Below, piece after piece: positions 37,039-48,370 of a stretch of 64,000 nucleotides of DNA. The notes beneath the pieces were generated by a model, which was not told the origin of the DNA, did not search any database, and worked only from the letters and a program-made list of their open reading frames with translations. This DNA is from Macrobrachium rosenbergii (taxonomy: Eukaryota; Arthropoda; Malacostraca; Decapoda; Palaemonidae). The position numbers were made by a program, and so were the translations under genes. Location: positions 55,270,813-55,334,812 of the forward strand of contig NC_089781.1 in assembly GCF_040412425.1 (NCBI RefSeq), given 5' to 3'. How positions within the stretch are numbered: the stretch's first letter is position 1; the number at the start of each line of letters is the position of its first letter.

Positions 37039-38366
37039 GTATAAAGCACAGATACAGAAAACAATACAGTGCATCACTTAAACTAGTGAATGTCTATAGG
37101 AAGAGTAAGCAAGTTTCCCGAATCCAATTCTTAGTAGCAAGTTAAGAAGGAAATGATCACGTCAGATAATTACTTCATGAACCGAGTATTTAAGTTAAGT
37201 ATATTCACTGTATTACTCAGATCTATACCTTCAAAAATCAGAGCACAAATGTATGTAATGAAATGATCCTTGCAAGTTACAACCTCCAAGTTTAGACTGC
37301 AACCCAGGCCAACAGCGCATCAGAGGGGTTTGCTAATAATCAGATACTTGGACAATTATACCATGAATTGAAAGTATTTAAGTGATGCTTGAAAACATTT
37401 CTAATGGAAGACAACATGTTTACTAGTCATCAGTTAATATTTGTTATACAAACTATGTACTGAAAAACAGCTGGTTCCCCACCATATTTTTCATCAACAG
37501 GTCTCCAGTGTATATGAAATTCTTATTTTACTTTTAATCATGTTAATCAAACATATTATGCTGTCATGTTAAAACAAAAAACACTGCGTTTCATCGCCAT
37601 CCTAATGCAAAATAGCATAAACATCAAATTCAAGTTGCTGCCCACACAATAGTGAACACACTGCTTTTTCTCATATTGCAAAGTTACATTTCCTTTTGTC
37701 TTGGACCAAGTGGTAATTAGGGTGGGAGGGTGGTATTTGTTGTTTTCTAAAATGATTGAGCAGACAAGAGCAGAAGCCTGGCCCAGTCAAGGTACCTACC
37801 AACTGCAACAAAGTCCTCACATTTTTATTTATATTTTGGAGCTACTCACAACACCTGCAGTAGTTCAGCTGACTAAATTTTTTTAATATGAATATACTGA
37901 TTTTCTCTTATTTGTATTACTATTTATATATCTACTGTTAATCATGTATTGACTGAGATATTTCTCTTATTATTTATTAATTCATGGTACAATTCCAATA
38001 TCTATTATACATGTACATTGCAAGCACTAGACAAAGAAATTAAGACTAGCTTGGTGACAATCAATGCTTTATAAGTTCCCTCTTATCAATTTTATGAATG
38101 TTTATGAATCATTACATAATGATATGCTGCATAACATATAATACAGTATGTGCTGCTGTAGTATATATAGTAGATACATATGTACAATTTGCATAAATAT
38201 TTTCTTCTTATTACAATATTTTTATTACCAATTATCATAATACTGTAATAACCAGTTTCAGATGCTTCTCAAACTTTCTACAAACATTCAATAGAAGCTT
38301 TTCAGCCCATTTTTGTTACCATAAAAAGTCTTTCTTTAAAGAATATGTTTACTTTATTATTATATA
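37039..38366. other. AT-rich DNA without recognisable features
   Basis: No motif-bearing frame, no inverted or tandem structure noticed. Ends at the TA target site of the next Tigger-like element. Confidence 0.5.
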
Positions 38367-38462
38367 CAGTGAACCCTCCGTATTCGTGGGGATGCGTTCC
38401 AGACCCCCAATAATAGCTACAATCCGCGAATACTTACAACCCCCTCTAAAAACGCTTTATAC

Positions 38463-39205
38463 CTGTCTACCATGAAAGGTCAAACACCAAAGTATGCCTA
38501 AAAATACCAGCCTACATCAAATATACGTTAAACTATTACCTTATTACTGTATTAATCTTTTGAAATGATACTATTAATATAATTTCCAAGCCATCTTAAA
38601 CATTTTGTTACATTTATACGTACATACTGTATGGCTTACAGCTGTAGGTGAAAATAATCCAGTCCCCCCTACGTATTCAGCCACGCACATTTTCTTTCAT
38701 ACAGTTACAAGCCGTCCCATTTTCTTTTCGGGGAGAACCATTGGTATTTACGTATATGTAATTCACAAAAAGAGAGACAAAAAAAAAAAAAAGTATGCAC
38801 ATTTTAAAAAATTTAATACTACGTATATTTGTAACTGTCTACCATGAAAGGTCAAACACCAAAGTATGCCCAAAAATACCAGTCTACATCAAATATACAT
38901 TAAACTATTACCTTATTACTGTATTAATCTTTGAAATGATACTGTTAATATAATTTCCAAGCCATCTTAAACATTTTATCATTACATTTATACCTATGTA
39001 CTGTATGGTTTACAGCTGTAGGTGAAAATAATCCAGTCCTCCCTACGTATTCAGCTACACACATTTTCTTTCATACAGTTACAAGCTGTCCCATTTTCTT
39101 TTCGGGGGAAACCATTGGTATTTACGTATACGCAGTTCACAAAAAGAGAGAGAGACAAAAAATAAAAACGTATGCACCTTTTAAAAAATTTAATACTACA
39201 TATAT
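38463..39205. repeat. 372-bp tandem duplication in Tigger-like element 1
   Basis: CTGTCTACCATGAAAGGTCA begins at 38463 and again at 38835. The two units run in parallel through CCATCTTAAACATTTT, GGTGAAAATAATCCAGTC and TTTTTTAAAAAATTTAATACTAC-like words, with about 5% differences. It lies downstream of the transposase stop. Confidence 0.92.
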
Positions 39206-39339
39206 ATTAAGATTACTACATACGTAAATCATACGGGTACTCACCAGCGATGAATGTTGATTAAAGATGATGATCATGAATCAGCTGTGCAGTGCGATGA
39301 ATGACAATGAAGATATGACTGCACAGCAAAGCAGAGGAG

Positions 39340-41237
39340 TTACAACTCATCTGAGGGTGCCTCTTCACCTTCAGGAGGCACTTCGGGAGGCACTTCTTCA
39401 GTTGATTTGGGAAGCACTACTTCAGGCGATTGGGGTGGTGCCTGAGGCACTTCTTCAGGCGATTCAAGAGGCACTACTTCGGGTGATTTGGGAGGCTTTG
39501 GAGGGGCCTTCTTCGTCCGTTTGACAAACATGGTGATAGGCAGCTGCTGTCGCTGCTTTTTCATGGTGGTAAGGGCTTGATTATAGGGCTCCAATGCTAA
39601 ATCAAGGATGTTTGAAAACTTTAAGGAACGTTCCATATAAGGATCCCATGTTGAAACATACTCCTGCTTATCCTTGATCATTCTCTTAATGTGGGACAAA
39701 CGCTCCAGTCAGGCCGCCCACCTCTTCTTCCTGCTCCTCCCCTGAGCCTGGCATATCTTCTTCCTCACTGGCAGACTTCGTCAGGTCTTCCAAATCCTGG
39801 TCGTCAGGGGGGTCAGAGTGAGCATTAATGAGGGTGCCAATTTCATCCTTGGTGATGTCCTCGAAGCCTTCTCCACCTAGAATCCTCACCAACTGGACAG
39901 CCTTATCTTGTTCCAGCATGTGTTCAGGGTCTCCTTCATGTCATTCAGTGATCGGCTGATGATGGTCAGACGTGGCAATCGTGAATTTATGCCAATATTC
40001 TTTTAGCGTAAATTCACTGTCATTGTCCATTGCATTCACAAGGTGCTGGAGGGAGTTCCCGGTAAAGAGTGCCTTGAAGGCACGGATCACACCCTGGTCC
40101 ATAGGCTGGAGGAGAGAGGTGGTGTTGGGAGGGAGGAACTCAAGCTGGACTCCCTTGTAATAAAGATCAAGAGGGTGGCCACCAGCATTATTCATAATCA
40201 GCAACACCTTGAACTTCATGCCCAAGTCGTTCAGGTATTGCCTAACTTGAGGGATGAAGCTCTGATGGAACCAGTACTCTGTGAGGACTTTGGTGATCCA
40301 GGCCTTAGGGTTATGCATCCAGACCACAGGAAGCAATGCCTTGTTCTTATTCTTAAGGGCTCTGGGGTTTGCAGCCTTGTAAATGAGGCCTGGTTTAAGC
40401 ATGAAACCAGCTGCATTCCCACACATGATGAGGGTAACCCTATCCTTCTGGGCCTTGAATCCGGAGGCATTAGCTTCACCCTTCATAAGGTATGTCCGGA
40501 AAGGCATCTTCTTCCAGAACAGGCCAGTCTCACCCATATTGAACACCTGTTCTGGATGGTAGCCCTTCTTCTTGATGATTTTCTTGAAGGCCTCCGGATA
40601 TTTCGTGGCTGCTTCAATGTCTGCAGAAGCTGATTCCCATGCAATGTAACAGACTTTAGGTGGAACCACTTTTGAAATTGGTGGAACCACCCCTTGCTGG
40701 CCTGGAAACCTTGAGGCGCTGATGATGGTCCTGCTTGGGGCTCTTCCCTCTTCTTCTTCTGCTTCTGCAGACGCTGGTTCATCAAAGCCTAAGAAGTCTA
40801 ATTCACCTTCTTCAACGCCATCCTCTGCCTGTACCGCGTCGTCAGCCTTCCGTAGCAGTTAATAACTGCTGGTAGAGTTGTCGATGCTTTCTCACGAATG
40901 ATGTTGAGTCGAGGGGCACATTCTTCTTCCGGCAGTCCTTTATGCAGAATGCCAGAGCAGGTTCCATCTTCACGATTGTTTTATCCCACACTGTCACAAC
41001 TGCCTTTGCACTACCAAAGTAGCTCATACTCACAGACTTGCGTATCTCCGCCTCTTTCTTCTTGATATATCTCACTGTGCTCTCATTAACATTAAAATGG
41101 CAGCCAACCACAGCAAAACTTTTGCCCTCCTTTAACATGTCAAGAAGTTTCACCTTCTCGAGTTTCATAACAGTCTTCTTTCTTTTAGACTCTTTGCCAG
41201 AAGCCTTTGAAGGAGCAGAGCATTTTTTAAGAGGCAT
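39340..41237 (-). pseudogene. Tigger-like transposase 1, frameshifted and catalytically altered
   Basis: ATG at 41237 opens a basic leader (KKCSAPSKASGKESKRKKT), then VKLLDMLKEGKSFAVVGCHF and NVNESTVRYIKKKEAEIRK, the N-terminal helix-turn-helix. The second helix-turn-helix (ASKGWFHQFQKWF, 40710-40670) is followed by AAATKYPEAFKKIIKKKGY. The first catalytic motif reads VFNMGETGLFWKKMPF, with glycine where the family has aspartate. GFMLKPGLIYKAANPRA and LPVVWMHNPKAWIT follow. The second motif reads LLIMNNAGGHPLDLYYKG, with asparagine for aspartate. FLPPNTTSLLQPMDQGVIRA is intact. An acidic segment and a tail of repeated SPEVVP and EEVPP units end the protein. Frames change near 40840, 40690 and 39930. 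Two lost catalytic acids would make even a repaired protein inactive. Confidence 0.87.
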
Positions 41238-41397
41238 TTTAGGGCCAAATACCGCTGATGCACAAAGATTAAGAAACCAAACACAAAGATATGTGATTTC
41301 ACACGGTAAGATGCTGTGAACTACGCACGAACTGAGAAGGATGCCGTGGATGCGGTCTCCCAGAATTACACGTCATGAGTTGGTTGTGAATGTTCAG

Positions 41398-41583
41398 CCA
41401 ATCAGCGCCAAGTGAACAGCCAATGAGAGCCAAGGAAAATGAATTGCGCTTCTGGATTGGCTGCTTTGCAGATGACAGCCAATAGTGTGTCGAGTATCAT
41501 TGGTCCTGGGTACACAGCGTCCCAGCATCTCGAGTTCTTTATATTTGCGGAGAGGTGGCTTGGGTGAAGCACTTTCAAGAAAA
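41398..41583 (-). promoter_or_regulatory. Possible promoter region of Tigger-like element 1
   Basis: Upstream of the transposase ATG (41237, minus strand) lie four CCAAT pentamers in 86 bp: 41398-41402, 41420-41424 and 41479-41483 on plus, and ATTGG at 41456-41460. A TATA-like CAAATATAAAG (minus strand) lies near 41540. The density of CCAAT boxes is unlikely by chance in a promoter-length stretch, but their order relative to the TATA-like site is not standard. Confidence 0.35.
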
Positions 41584-42074
41584 ACAAATATATGTTATTG
41601 AAATTTTGCTGTGTTTACATTAATATATTACAGTACTATAATATTTGAAAATTAGTAAATCGTTTTTCATCTTACAAAATGTATTTACAGTAGTCATTAA
41701 TATATACTTAGTACATATATGAAAATGCTACGTACAGCAGATGTAAACATACGTACCCTGCTATTCCTGTTGTCTTACATATTTTAGATATGCTCTACTG
41801 TACGTACTACCTGTAGTACTGTACTGTACTATGTATCATCCTAAAACACTTTTTTGTATATAATATTTAAAAATCATCCTACAACAAAACATTTAATAAA
41901 ATGTACATACTGTATGCGCAGAATATCAGTGTTAATATATGTACGCGCAATACAGTAGTACCATGCGTATACCGTAGCGGCAAATTATCGGCAAATGACC
42001 CAATATAACTCGTTTCAATGCTATCTCGCGTTTGCGTGTTTTGCATGTACAGTACTATGGCCTAAGAATATTTT

Positions 42075-42420
42075 TTGAAATCGTGCATTAAGATGTCCTC
42101 TGAATGCTTGCTTCTTCTAAGGCCTCTGGCCAATAGCCTACAATTAATGACTGATGAGAAGAAAGTAGACATGATTGTTTTGCTAAGAGAGGGTAAAAGT
42201 CACGGAGAAGTAGCAGCCCATTATGGCATGACATTAATTGCAGTCGCCTGTATTGAGCATGAACAAGGTAAAATACTCATGCAGCCCTACTGTACCACCT
42301 TCGTTGCCATGTTCAAATACCTTAACATGACAGCGCCTCCGTCATTCATCGTACTGCACAGCTAATTCATCATCATCATCATCTACAGCACACTGTAATC
42401 AACATTCATCACCAGTTACT
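42075..42420 (+). pseudogene. Fragment of a related Tigger-type transposase (helix-turn-helix) plus 3' flank
   Basis: On plus, LMTDEKKVDMIVLLREGKSH and GEVAAHYGMTLIAVACIEHE read like the CENP-B/psq-type helix-turn-helix found on minus at 41150. After about 90 bases the sequence matches the 3' flank of transposase 1 in inverted orientation: GTCATTCATCG-ACTGCACAGCT-ATTCAT and TAATCAACATTCATC, compared with 39250-39310. It looks like an internally deleted relative that joined or inserted in opposite orientation. Confidence 0.55.
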
Positions 42421-42787
42421 ACCCATATGCTTTAACTTTATTATTCATTAATATTAAGGTACCCAGTGTAGTATTACATAATATTATTATTTAATTTCTA
42501 TTACTATTATATGTACAGTACTGTAGTATTATTATTGATTTACATTATTATTTAATGTTATTATACAATAAATAATACGAAAATACAAAATACTGCTATA
42601 CGAAAGACAAAAAATCTGCATCCACGAATAGGCAGGTTCCCCACGAATATTTTTATAGATGTGTTCCACAGAAAAACCCACGAATACGCGAGTTTTCCGC
42701 GAAATTTTTTTTAGATAGGTTCCACAGAAAAACCCGTGAAAGGGTGAGTCCGCAAATCTTGAGAACGCAAATACGGGGGGTTTACTG

Positions 42788-43420
42788 TATACTTATCAAT
42801 GCACAATAACACTTTTACTCTAGTTACATTACTAAAACTAATGTTGTTGCCATATAGTTTTTTTAAATAAAATACTTCTATTGTGTATAGCACTGGCATT
42901 CTTAAATACAGTAAGTAAAACTTTCACATAGTTTTACGTATTTTTACCTATTACTGTAGTCTTTAGTTACAGCACTATTTAAAAGATTGAATTGGTGGGC
43001 TCTTGCCTCCATTGGAAGCCTCAAGTACTGTACATGTATAGAACAGTTTGTAAGGAAAAAGGAAGGAGAATCACCCCCCAAGAGGAGAAAAGAGTAAGAC
43101 TGAGAAGTTTGAGGCGAATGAAGAAAGTGAAAAGGTTACTGAGGAAGTTGATGGTGACAGTGAAAAACTTTGGAAGAAAAATATAACACTATATTTCCTG
43201 ATTTGTCCGCGAGGTTTTAAAGGTTCTTTTTGGGGGTCGTGTTGGTATTAAGTCAGGCTACGTTGGGTATACAGTGAGTAGGAAATGTTAGATTAAGTAC
43301 TAAGAGACGATAATTGCTAAACTGTGGCAAATGTAAATGAGGGGATAAGGTTCGTTTGAAGGTCTTCAGGCCACTGTAATTAGGTTAAGAGAAGTGGTTT
43401 CATTTAACAGCCTCCAAGAA
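42788..43420. other. Unassigned AT-rich DNA
   Basis: No supported gene. A basic 64-codon frame at 42992-43186 has no family motif and is probably chance. Confidence 0.4.
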
Positions 43421-44306
43421 CTATTCACATCATACTGCCCCAATTGTGTCAACAGAAACCCCTACAGTGGCCTACTCAGATGATTGGCTAATCTGGGGAG
43501 ACACACCAGGAGCGAATTCTGAAGTAACCTGAGGTGGTAGTTGACAAGACTCAGTCAAAAGGTTCTTAATAGGAACAAGTCTCACCTTCCATCCAGCAGA
43601 CTGCCTGAGCTGGGATATTTAGGATACTCTTTGCAGCCAGCTGTGGTCTCTTCCCAAAGCACTCAGACCAGAATAAGGAAGGACTTAATAGATTCTCTGC
43701 ACAGCCCAGCTTTCCCAGACGACAACTGAAATGAAGTCTGGGCCTGTGCAGGTCCATGATGGATCTAATCCTGAGATTGTGACTGTAGGATTTAAAAGGG
43801 CTTTGTGATCGCCCTCATCGGAGACTGGGAAGAGACACTGTCCGTGGACCTGGAAGGGGTCTCTGGCAGCTGATCTGACGCCACTGTTCGTATGAGTGAC
43901 AATACACACGGACGCCTCCTTGACAGGTTGGGGAGGCCACTGGGAGGATTGTCAGTTAGAGGGAATGTCATACCAGCTTCCTGGGGCTACAGGCTGTCTT
44001 TCAGTCTCAGAAAATGAAATCTCTAAAAGGGTTTGTTGCTCCAAGATAATATGATTGCAATGTCTTCTATAAAGAGGTTAGGCTCATGCTGAGTTTCTCT
44101 CAGAGTCAGTAAATGCTAACGTTCTTCCACAATCCGGAAGTGGACCGGTTTGCCACATGCGAGAACCATCGACACTTCCAGTGTGTGTGTCTCTGAACCT
44201 GGACTCTCAAGCAACAGCAAGAGATGCATTCCTGCAAGACTGGAACAAATGGCGGACGTTATACCTTTTTCCTTCATTGTCCCAGATTAGAAAGCTTTGA
44301 ACAATC
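43421..44306 (+). pseudogene. Highly decayed DIRS-like RT-RNase H remnant
   Basis: Across frames on plus I read VAYSDDWLIWGDTPGAN (about 43456-43510), in the position of the YLDDWLIW catalytic box. A KSHLT-like connection region and QSTQTRIRKDLIDSLHSPAF (43650-43715) follow, then TIHTDASLTGWGGHW (about 43900-43950, the RNase H motif) and EVDRFATCENHRHFQ with ARDAFLQDWNKWRTLYLFPS-like sequence in another frame (44130-44280). The order equals that of the other three DIRS-like regions. Many frameshifts and stops. It ends exactly where a Tigger-like terminus begins (44309). Confidence 0.72.
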
Positions 44307-44308
44307 TA

Positions 44309-46679
44309 CAGTGACCCCTCGTTTATCGCGGGAGATAGGTTCCAAGACCGGCCGCGATAACTGAAATTCCGAGTGAAATATCGGACAGCATATTTATTTA
44401 ATTATTTAATGTGTATTTGGACTTTTTAAAGCCTCCTGTACTCTGTAATAACAGGGACAACTGTTAAAAGCAACATGAATTTCGTATGAGTTTACAGTAC
44501 CATATAACCGGGCTAAATTACTGCGGTAAAGTAGCTATAGTATATGACGTGATCGGCAAGCTTTAAATTGTAAAAAATTCAGTATACATACAGTAATAAT
44601 ATATATAGTAATACAATATAGTATCATGTTCCTGTACTGTATTACATGCAATACAGTACAGTAACACTTAAGATTAGAAAAAAAGCCAAAGATTGTACTG
44701 TGCTCACCCACAAAAGGATTGAAGTAAAACTTGGTGAAGAAGATGTTGATGGTTGCTGCACAGTATTAAATTATGACGATGAAGGTGATGATGACTTTTC
44801 CTGCGCAGTCAATGATTGTATTTTACGTCTCTTCAGACAGTGGTGCCATTTCTAGAGGCACCTCTGCCTTCTTCGCAGTTTCAGGCGTAACCATGTGCCT
44901 TGCGAACTGGGTCTTTTTCGCGAGGCTGCAAAAACACTGTGGTTGCTTCTGCCGCTGTATTTCGGTCGAAGAGCATTTTGTAGGGCCATGGCGTCGCCGA
45001 CCCGCGTTGCAGGGTGAACCCGATCGAACCATATACGTCGTCCCATTCCTGCGACCGCTCTTGCAGTTCGCCATGGGTTGCAGAGCCCGGCGAGCCGACC
45101 TCAAAGTCAAGCCAGTTTGGGAACAACTTCTGTTTCTTTGCTGCGCTGCTTCTTCTTCTTCTTAAGCTCGCCAACCGTCCAACTCTTGAGGTCATGCGTC
45201 GGTTAAGCGGCTGGGGTAGCAGTCTAGAAGTTTATCGCGTCGCCCGTGGTCAAATCTGCAAAGCCCTCACCTCAGGATCGCAGCCAACTGCACAACTTTC
45301 TGTGCGTTGGTTTGACAGCGTAAATCCTTTGTGCGTCATAAACAACCTCAGGCCACAACTTCTTTCCAGCTGGCGTTAATGGTGGCGAGCTTCATTTTCT
45401 TCCAATGCCTTGTGGATATTTTGGAGGCACCTAGCAATTGTGTACTGCTGCTGTCGCCTTCAAGTTGAAATAAATGCGTCTTCTTGGCGGCATCCACAGA
45501 AACAACCACGTTCATGGGGCATTCCCTCGTGTATTATAAGGCCTTGAATCTGATAACTCCCGGTCCATTGGCTGAATAAGTGGCGTCGTGTTGGCGGCGG
45601 GAACTCAACCTGAGCCCCGCATACGACAGATCAGTAGCATGGCCACCAGCATTATCCACTTAATGAAGGATAGCCGCGCCCTTTTCGCTGGATGCACCTT
45701 CACTTGCGGGGATAAAACACTGGTGGAACCAGTCGGAGAGTCAACATCTTCGTTATCGAGCCTTTGGATGCTGCATGCATCCCAATGTCCGGGTAGTAGA
45801 TTGTTTTTGTTTTTGAAAGCCCTTGGGTTTCTAGACTTGTAAATAAGTCCCGGCTTTAATAAAAATCCCGCACACGATCCTTGTATGCTTTAAAGCCAGA
45901 GGCTTTTGCTTCCTCTTTGAACAGGAAAGTTTGCGAGGGCATTCTTTTCCAAAACAAGCCCGTCTCGTCCATAGTAAAACATGTTTGGGCTGATATCACC
46001 TTCAGAGATAACCTTCTTGAAGGTTTCATTGGCCATTATGTTTCAGCAGCGACCCGTGTCAGCGAGCAGCCTTGTCATGCAAGGGAAGCACTTTTGAGGC
46101 GTAAGCGTTTCTGAAACTTTGCAAACCACCCTTTGCTAGCAGAATCTTGCAGTTTCTTACGTGATGAACGACTGGACGTCCCTGGTTGCGGATCTTCTAA
46201 GTCTTCTTCATCTTCTGCTTCTTCGCCGTCGCCACTGTCGTCCTCTGGTTCCTTAAGCGGCAAGGTCTACTTCCAGGCTCCTAGCCTTTGTTTTGGATAA
46301 TGTTCGCATCCAAGGCTATGTTCTTCTTTCGGCAGTCGGCTATCCATACGGCCAGAGCAGCTTCCGTACGGACGATCATTTATTTACGAGCCGTAACCAC
46401 TCCCTTCGCCAACTTGTTAAAGGTGCTGGCAGCTGTCTTCCTAATCTTCGCCTCGTCCTTGTAGATGTAGCGAATGGTGGATTCGTTCACGCCAAAATGG
46501 CGGGCTACAGCCGCGAACTTTCTCCCTTCCTTCAACATATCGAGAAGTTTCACCTTTTCAGCGATCGTCATCATTCTTCAATGGCGTTTAGGCTCAGTAC
46601 CAGCCTTGGAAGAAGCAGCACGCTTGGAAGCCATTGCAGGGGGTGAAAATTGGAGCAAAGTTCAACAAAAACCACAAAA
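44309..46679 (-). mobile_element. Tigger-like element 3, cut off at the duplication junction
   Basis: The transposase-distal end CAGTGACCCCTCGTTTATCG (44309) is preceded by TA. The opposite terminus is missing: about 45 bases upstream of the transposase ATG (46634) the sequence switches at about 46679 to the Penelope-derived start of duplicated copy B. The element therefore lost its 5' leader and second terminal repeat at the duplication breakpoint. Confidence 0.78.
45200..46634 (-). pseudogene. Tigger-like transposase 3, frameshifted
   Basis: ATG at 46634 gives MASKRAASSKAGTEPKRH. After a frame change, MMTIAEKVKLLDMLKEGRKF and HFGVNESTIRYIYKDEAKIR form the helix-turn-helix, close to transposase 1 but with its own sequence. 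An acidic linker (DDSGDGEEAEDEEDLEDP) precedes ASKGWFAKFQKRLRLKS. The catalytic region, over several frames, contains MDETGLFWKRMPSQTF (about 45985-45935, first aspartate intact), GFLLKPGLIYKSRNPRAF and VDNAGGHATDLSYAG (about 45650, second aspartate). QPMD-like and VIRFKAL remnants follow. A short deletion sits near 45880. The C-terminal boundary is uncertain. Confidence 0.8.
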
Positions 46680-48370
46680 AGGTAAAAGAATCTTGGTAAG
46701 AAGGTTTAAAATTAGGTAAACAAAAGTCTAAACCTCCCGGGTAAAGGAAACTTTCTCTCTCCGACAGTACTGTTCCCAGCTTTTTAGATCCAAAAAGGTT
46801 GTTTTTAGCTTCTCTTGATTACGTACTGTCGGAGAGAGAGAGTTTCTTTTATCCCTGTGACCCTTGAAAAGGGTCACAGTTAGAGACCTGAAAGTACTCG
46901 AGATTCAAGTAATATGTAAATATTTACAAGTAAACAAGTTATACACAGGAATCTTGTGGGTTTCTCTTTCCATCTTCAGAAGAAAACTGAAAGAAGTTTT
47001 TGTTTGGTTAATAACAATAATTATATTTAATTTCAGCTCTTCGCCATTTACAGTATAATTACAGTAATCCTTCAATTATCTGGATTAAAGAGCCAAGGGT
47101 CTGCCAGATAATGGAAAACTTCAGAAAATGGCAAGCAAAAAATTCTAGGGGCGTTCAAGGGCAACTATGAAGCCTTCCTCACCTGACCTTGTCAATACCA
47201 CAAAACCATAAACACTCAGTACGCTTTAAACTGAAAGCTTTATGCAAAAGGCAATTATCTACCTTTTACCAAAAATTGTAACAGAAATATACTGCATAAA
47301 TACAAAACAAAAAAATTGCAACCCCTTCATTTTCTCTCTCTAGTGTATGACTTAACGGTTGTTTGTTTTGGGACAATCACTTGCTCTTGTTTCCTTGTTG
47401 TGGGAGTGTGCTCCTTACCCAGTGGTGCTTGTTTTTTTTATACTGTATAGAGTTTACATCTGTCATGGTGTCAGTGACAGCGACAGTCAGTTTGGGATAG
47501 CAGCAAGTCAGGTTCTTGACAGCAAAGCAGCATGGTTTCTTGATTTGAACAGCAGGTATTGGTTACCTATTGTCTTCAGCAATTAGAGGATGTAGTCATC
47601 TGCAGAGCAGTTTTTCCAGTGAGACAGCAAACCTGTTGTCTCTTCATTTTAGCTATAGTCGTTTGTGTTTTGGGATGTGTTCCTGTTAACAGTCATGAGC
47701 TATTTCGATGACTCGACGGTGACAATTTCTGATGGTGTACATCCTCCTGGACAGCTAAGTCTGTCTTGGACGTCTTTGTGGAGATTGTGTGATTTTACTG
47801 GTGTGTAGCACTGCCTAAAGAATTTGTATTACCGCTGGGGTATAGTTATTATTATTTCTGCTGTCTGTTTTGTGATTATGTATAATTATTGATGTTGCGT
47901 TATTTTGATACTTATGCTGCTTATTGATTTATCACTGTGGTGTGTGCTGTTTGTTTTATATTATGTTCATTGTTTTGGATTATGCAGCTTGTGTTGTGGT
48001 TTATGCTTTTTGAGGTAGCTATGTGTTTGTTGACTTGTTTAACTGTTTATCGTTCATGTTGTCAGTGAAATTTTCCCATGTTTTATTGTAAAGTAACTTG
48101 GTTTTGCTACATCTGTTTTGATTTTGGATTTCATTTACCGACTCCTGTTATGTGATCTGATTATGATTTATTTATTTTTGGCAAACCTTGACTCAGTTGT
48201 ACATATTGTAATATATTATACATAATAAACTAGTATTAAGGAAACTTTTTTTGGTTTTGTTCCTTCCTCCTTTGTTTGTCGCAGCTTCTGTCAAGTCATT
48301 CCAGTCCTAGTTTTTATTATTTTTTTTTTTTTTTTTAAGAACCTGATGGACTTCAGTACTGGTCCGTGTT

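Larger units (their letters stand above)
38367..42787 (-). mobile_element. Tigger-like element 1 (4.4 kb, composite)
   Basis: The left end CAGTGAACCCTCCGTATTCG and the right end, reverse-complemented CAGTAAACCCCCCGTATTTG, are inverted repeats with TA on both sides (38365-38366, 42788-42789). Inside are a 372-bp tandem duplication, the minus-strand transposase and its upstream region. On the right lies a plus-strand fragment (42075-42420) that resembles the start and the 3' flank of a related transposase. At 4.4 kb it is longer than the usual 2.4-3 kb, consistent with an internal second element. Confidence 0.82.

Noticed and set aside
40043..40633. 196-codon plus-strand open frame
   Set aside because: It is the antisense of Tigger-like transposase 1, whose recognised motifs all lie on minus.
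42992..43186. Basic 64-codon frame on plus
   Set aside because: Short, AG-rich composition alone explains the basic residues, and there is no motif or second copy.
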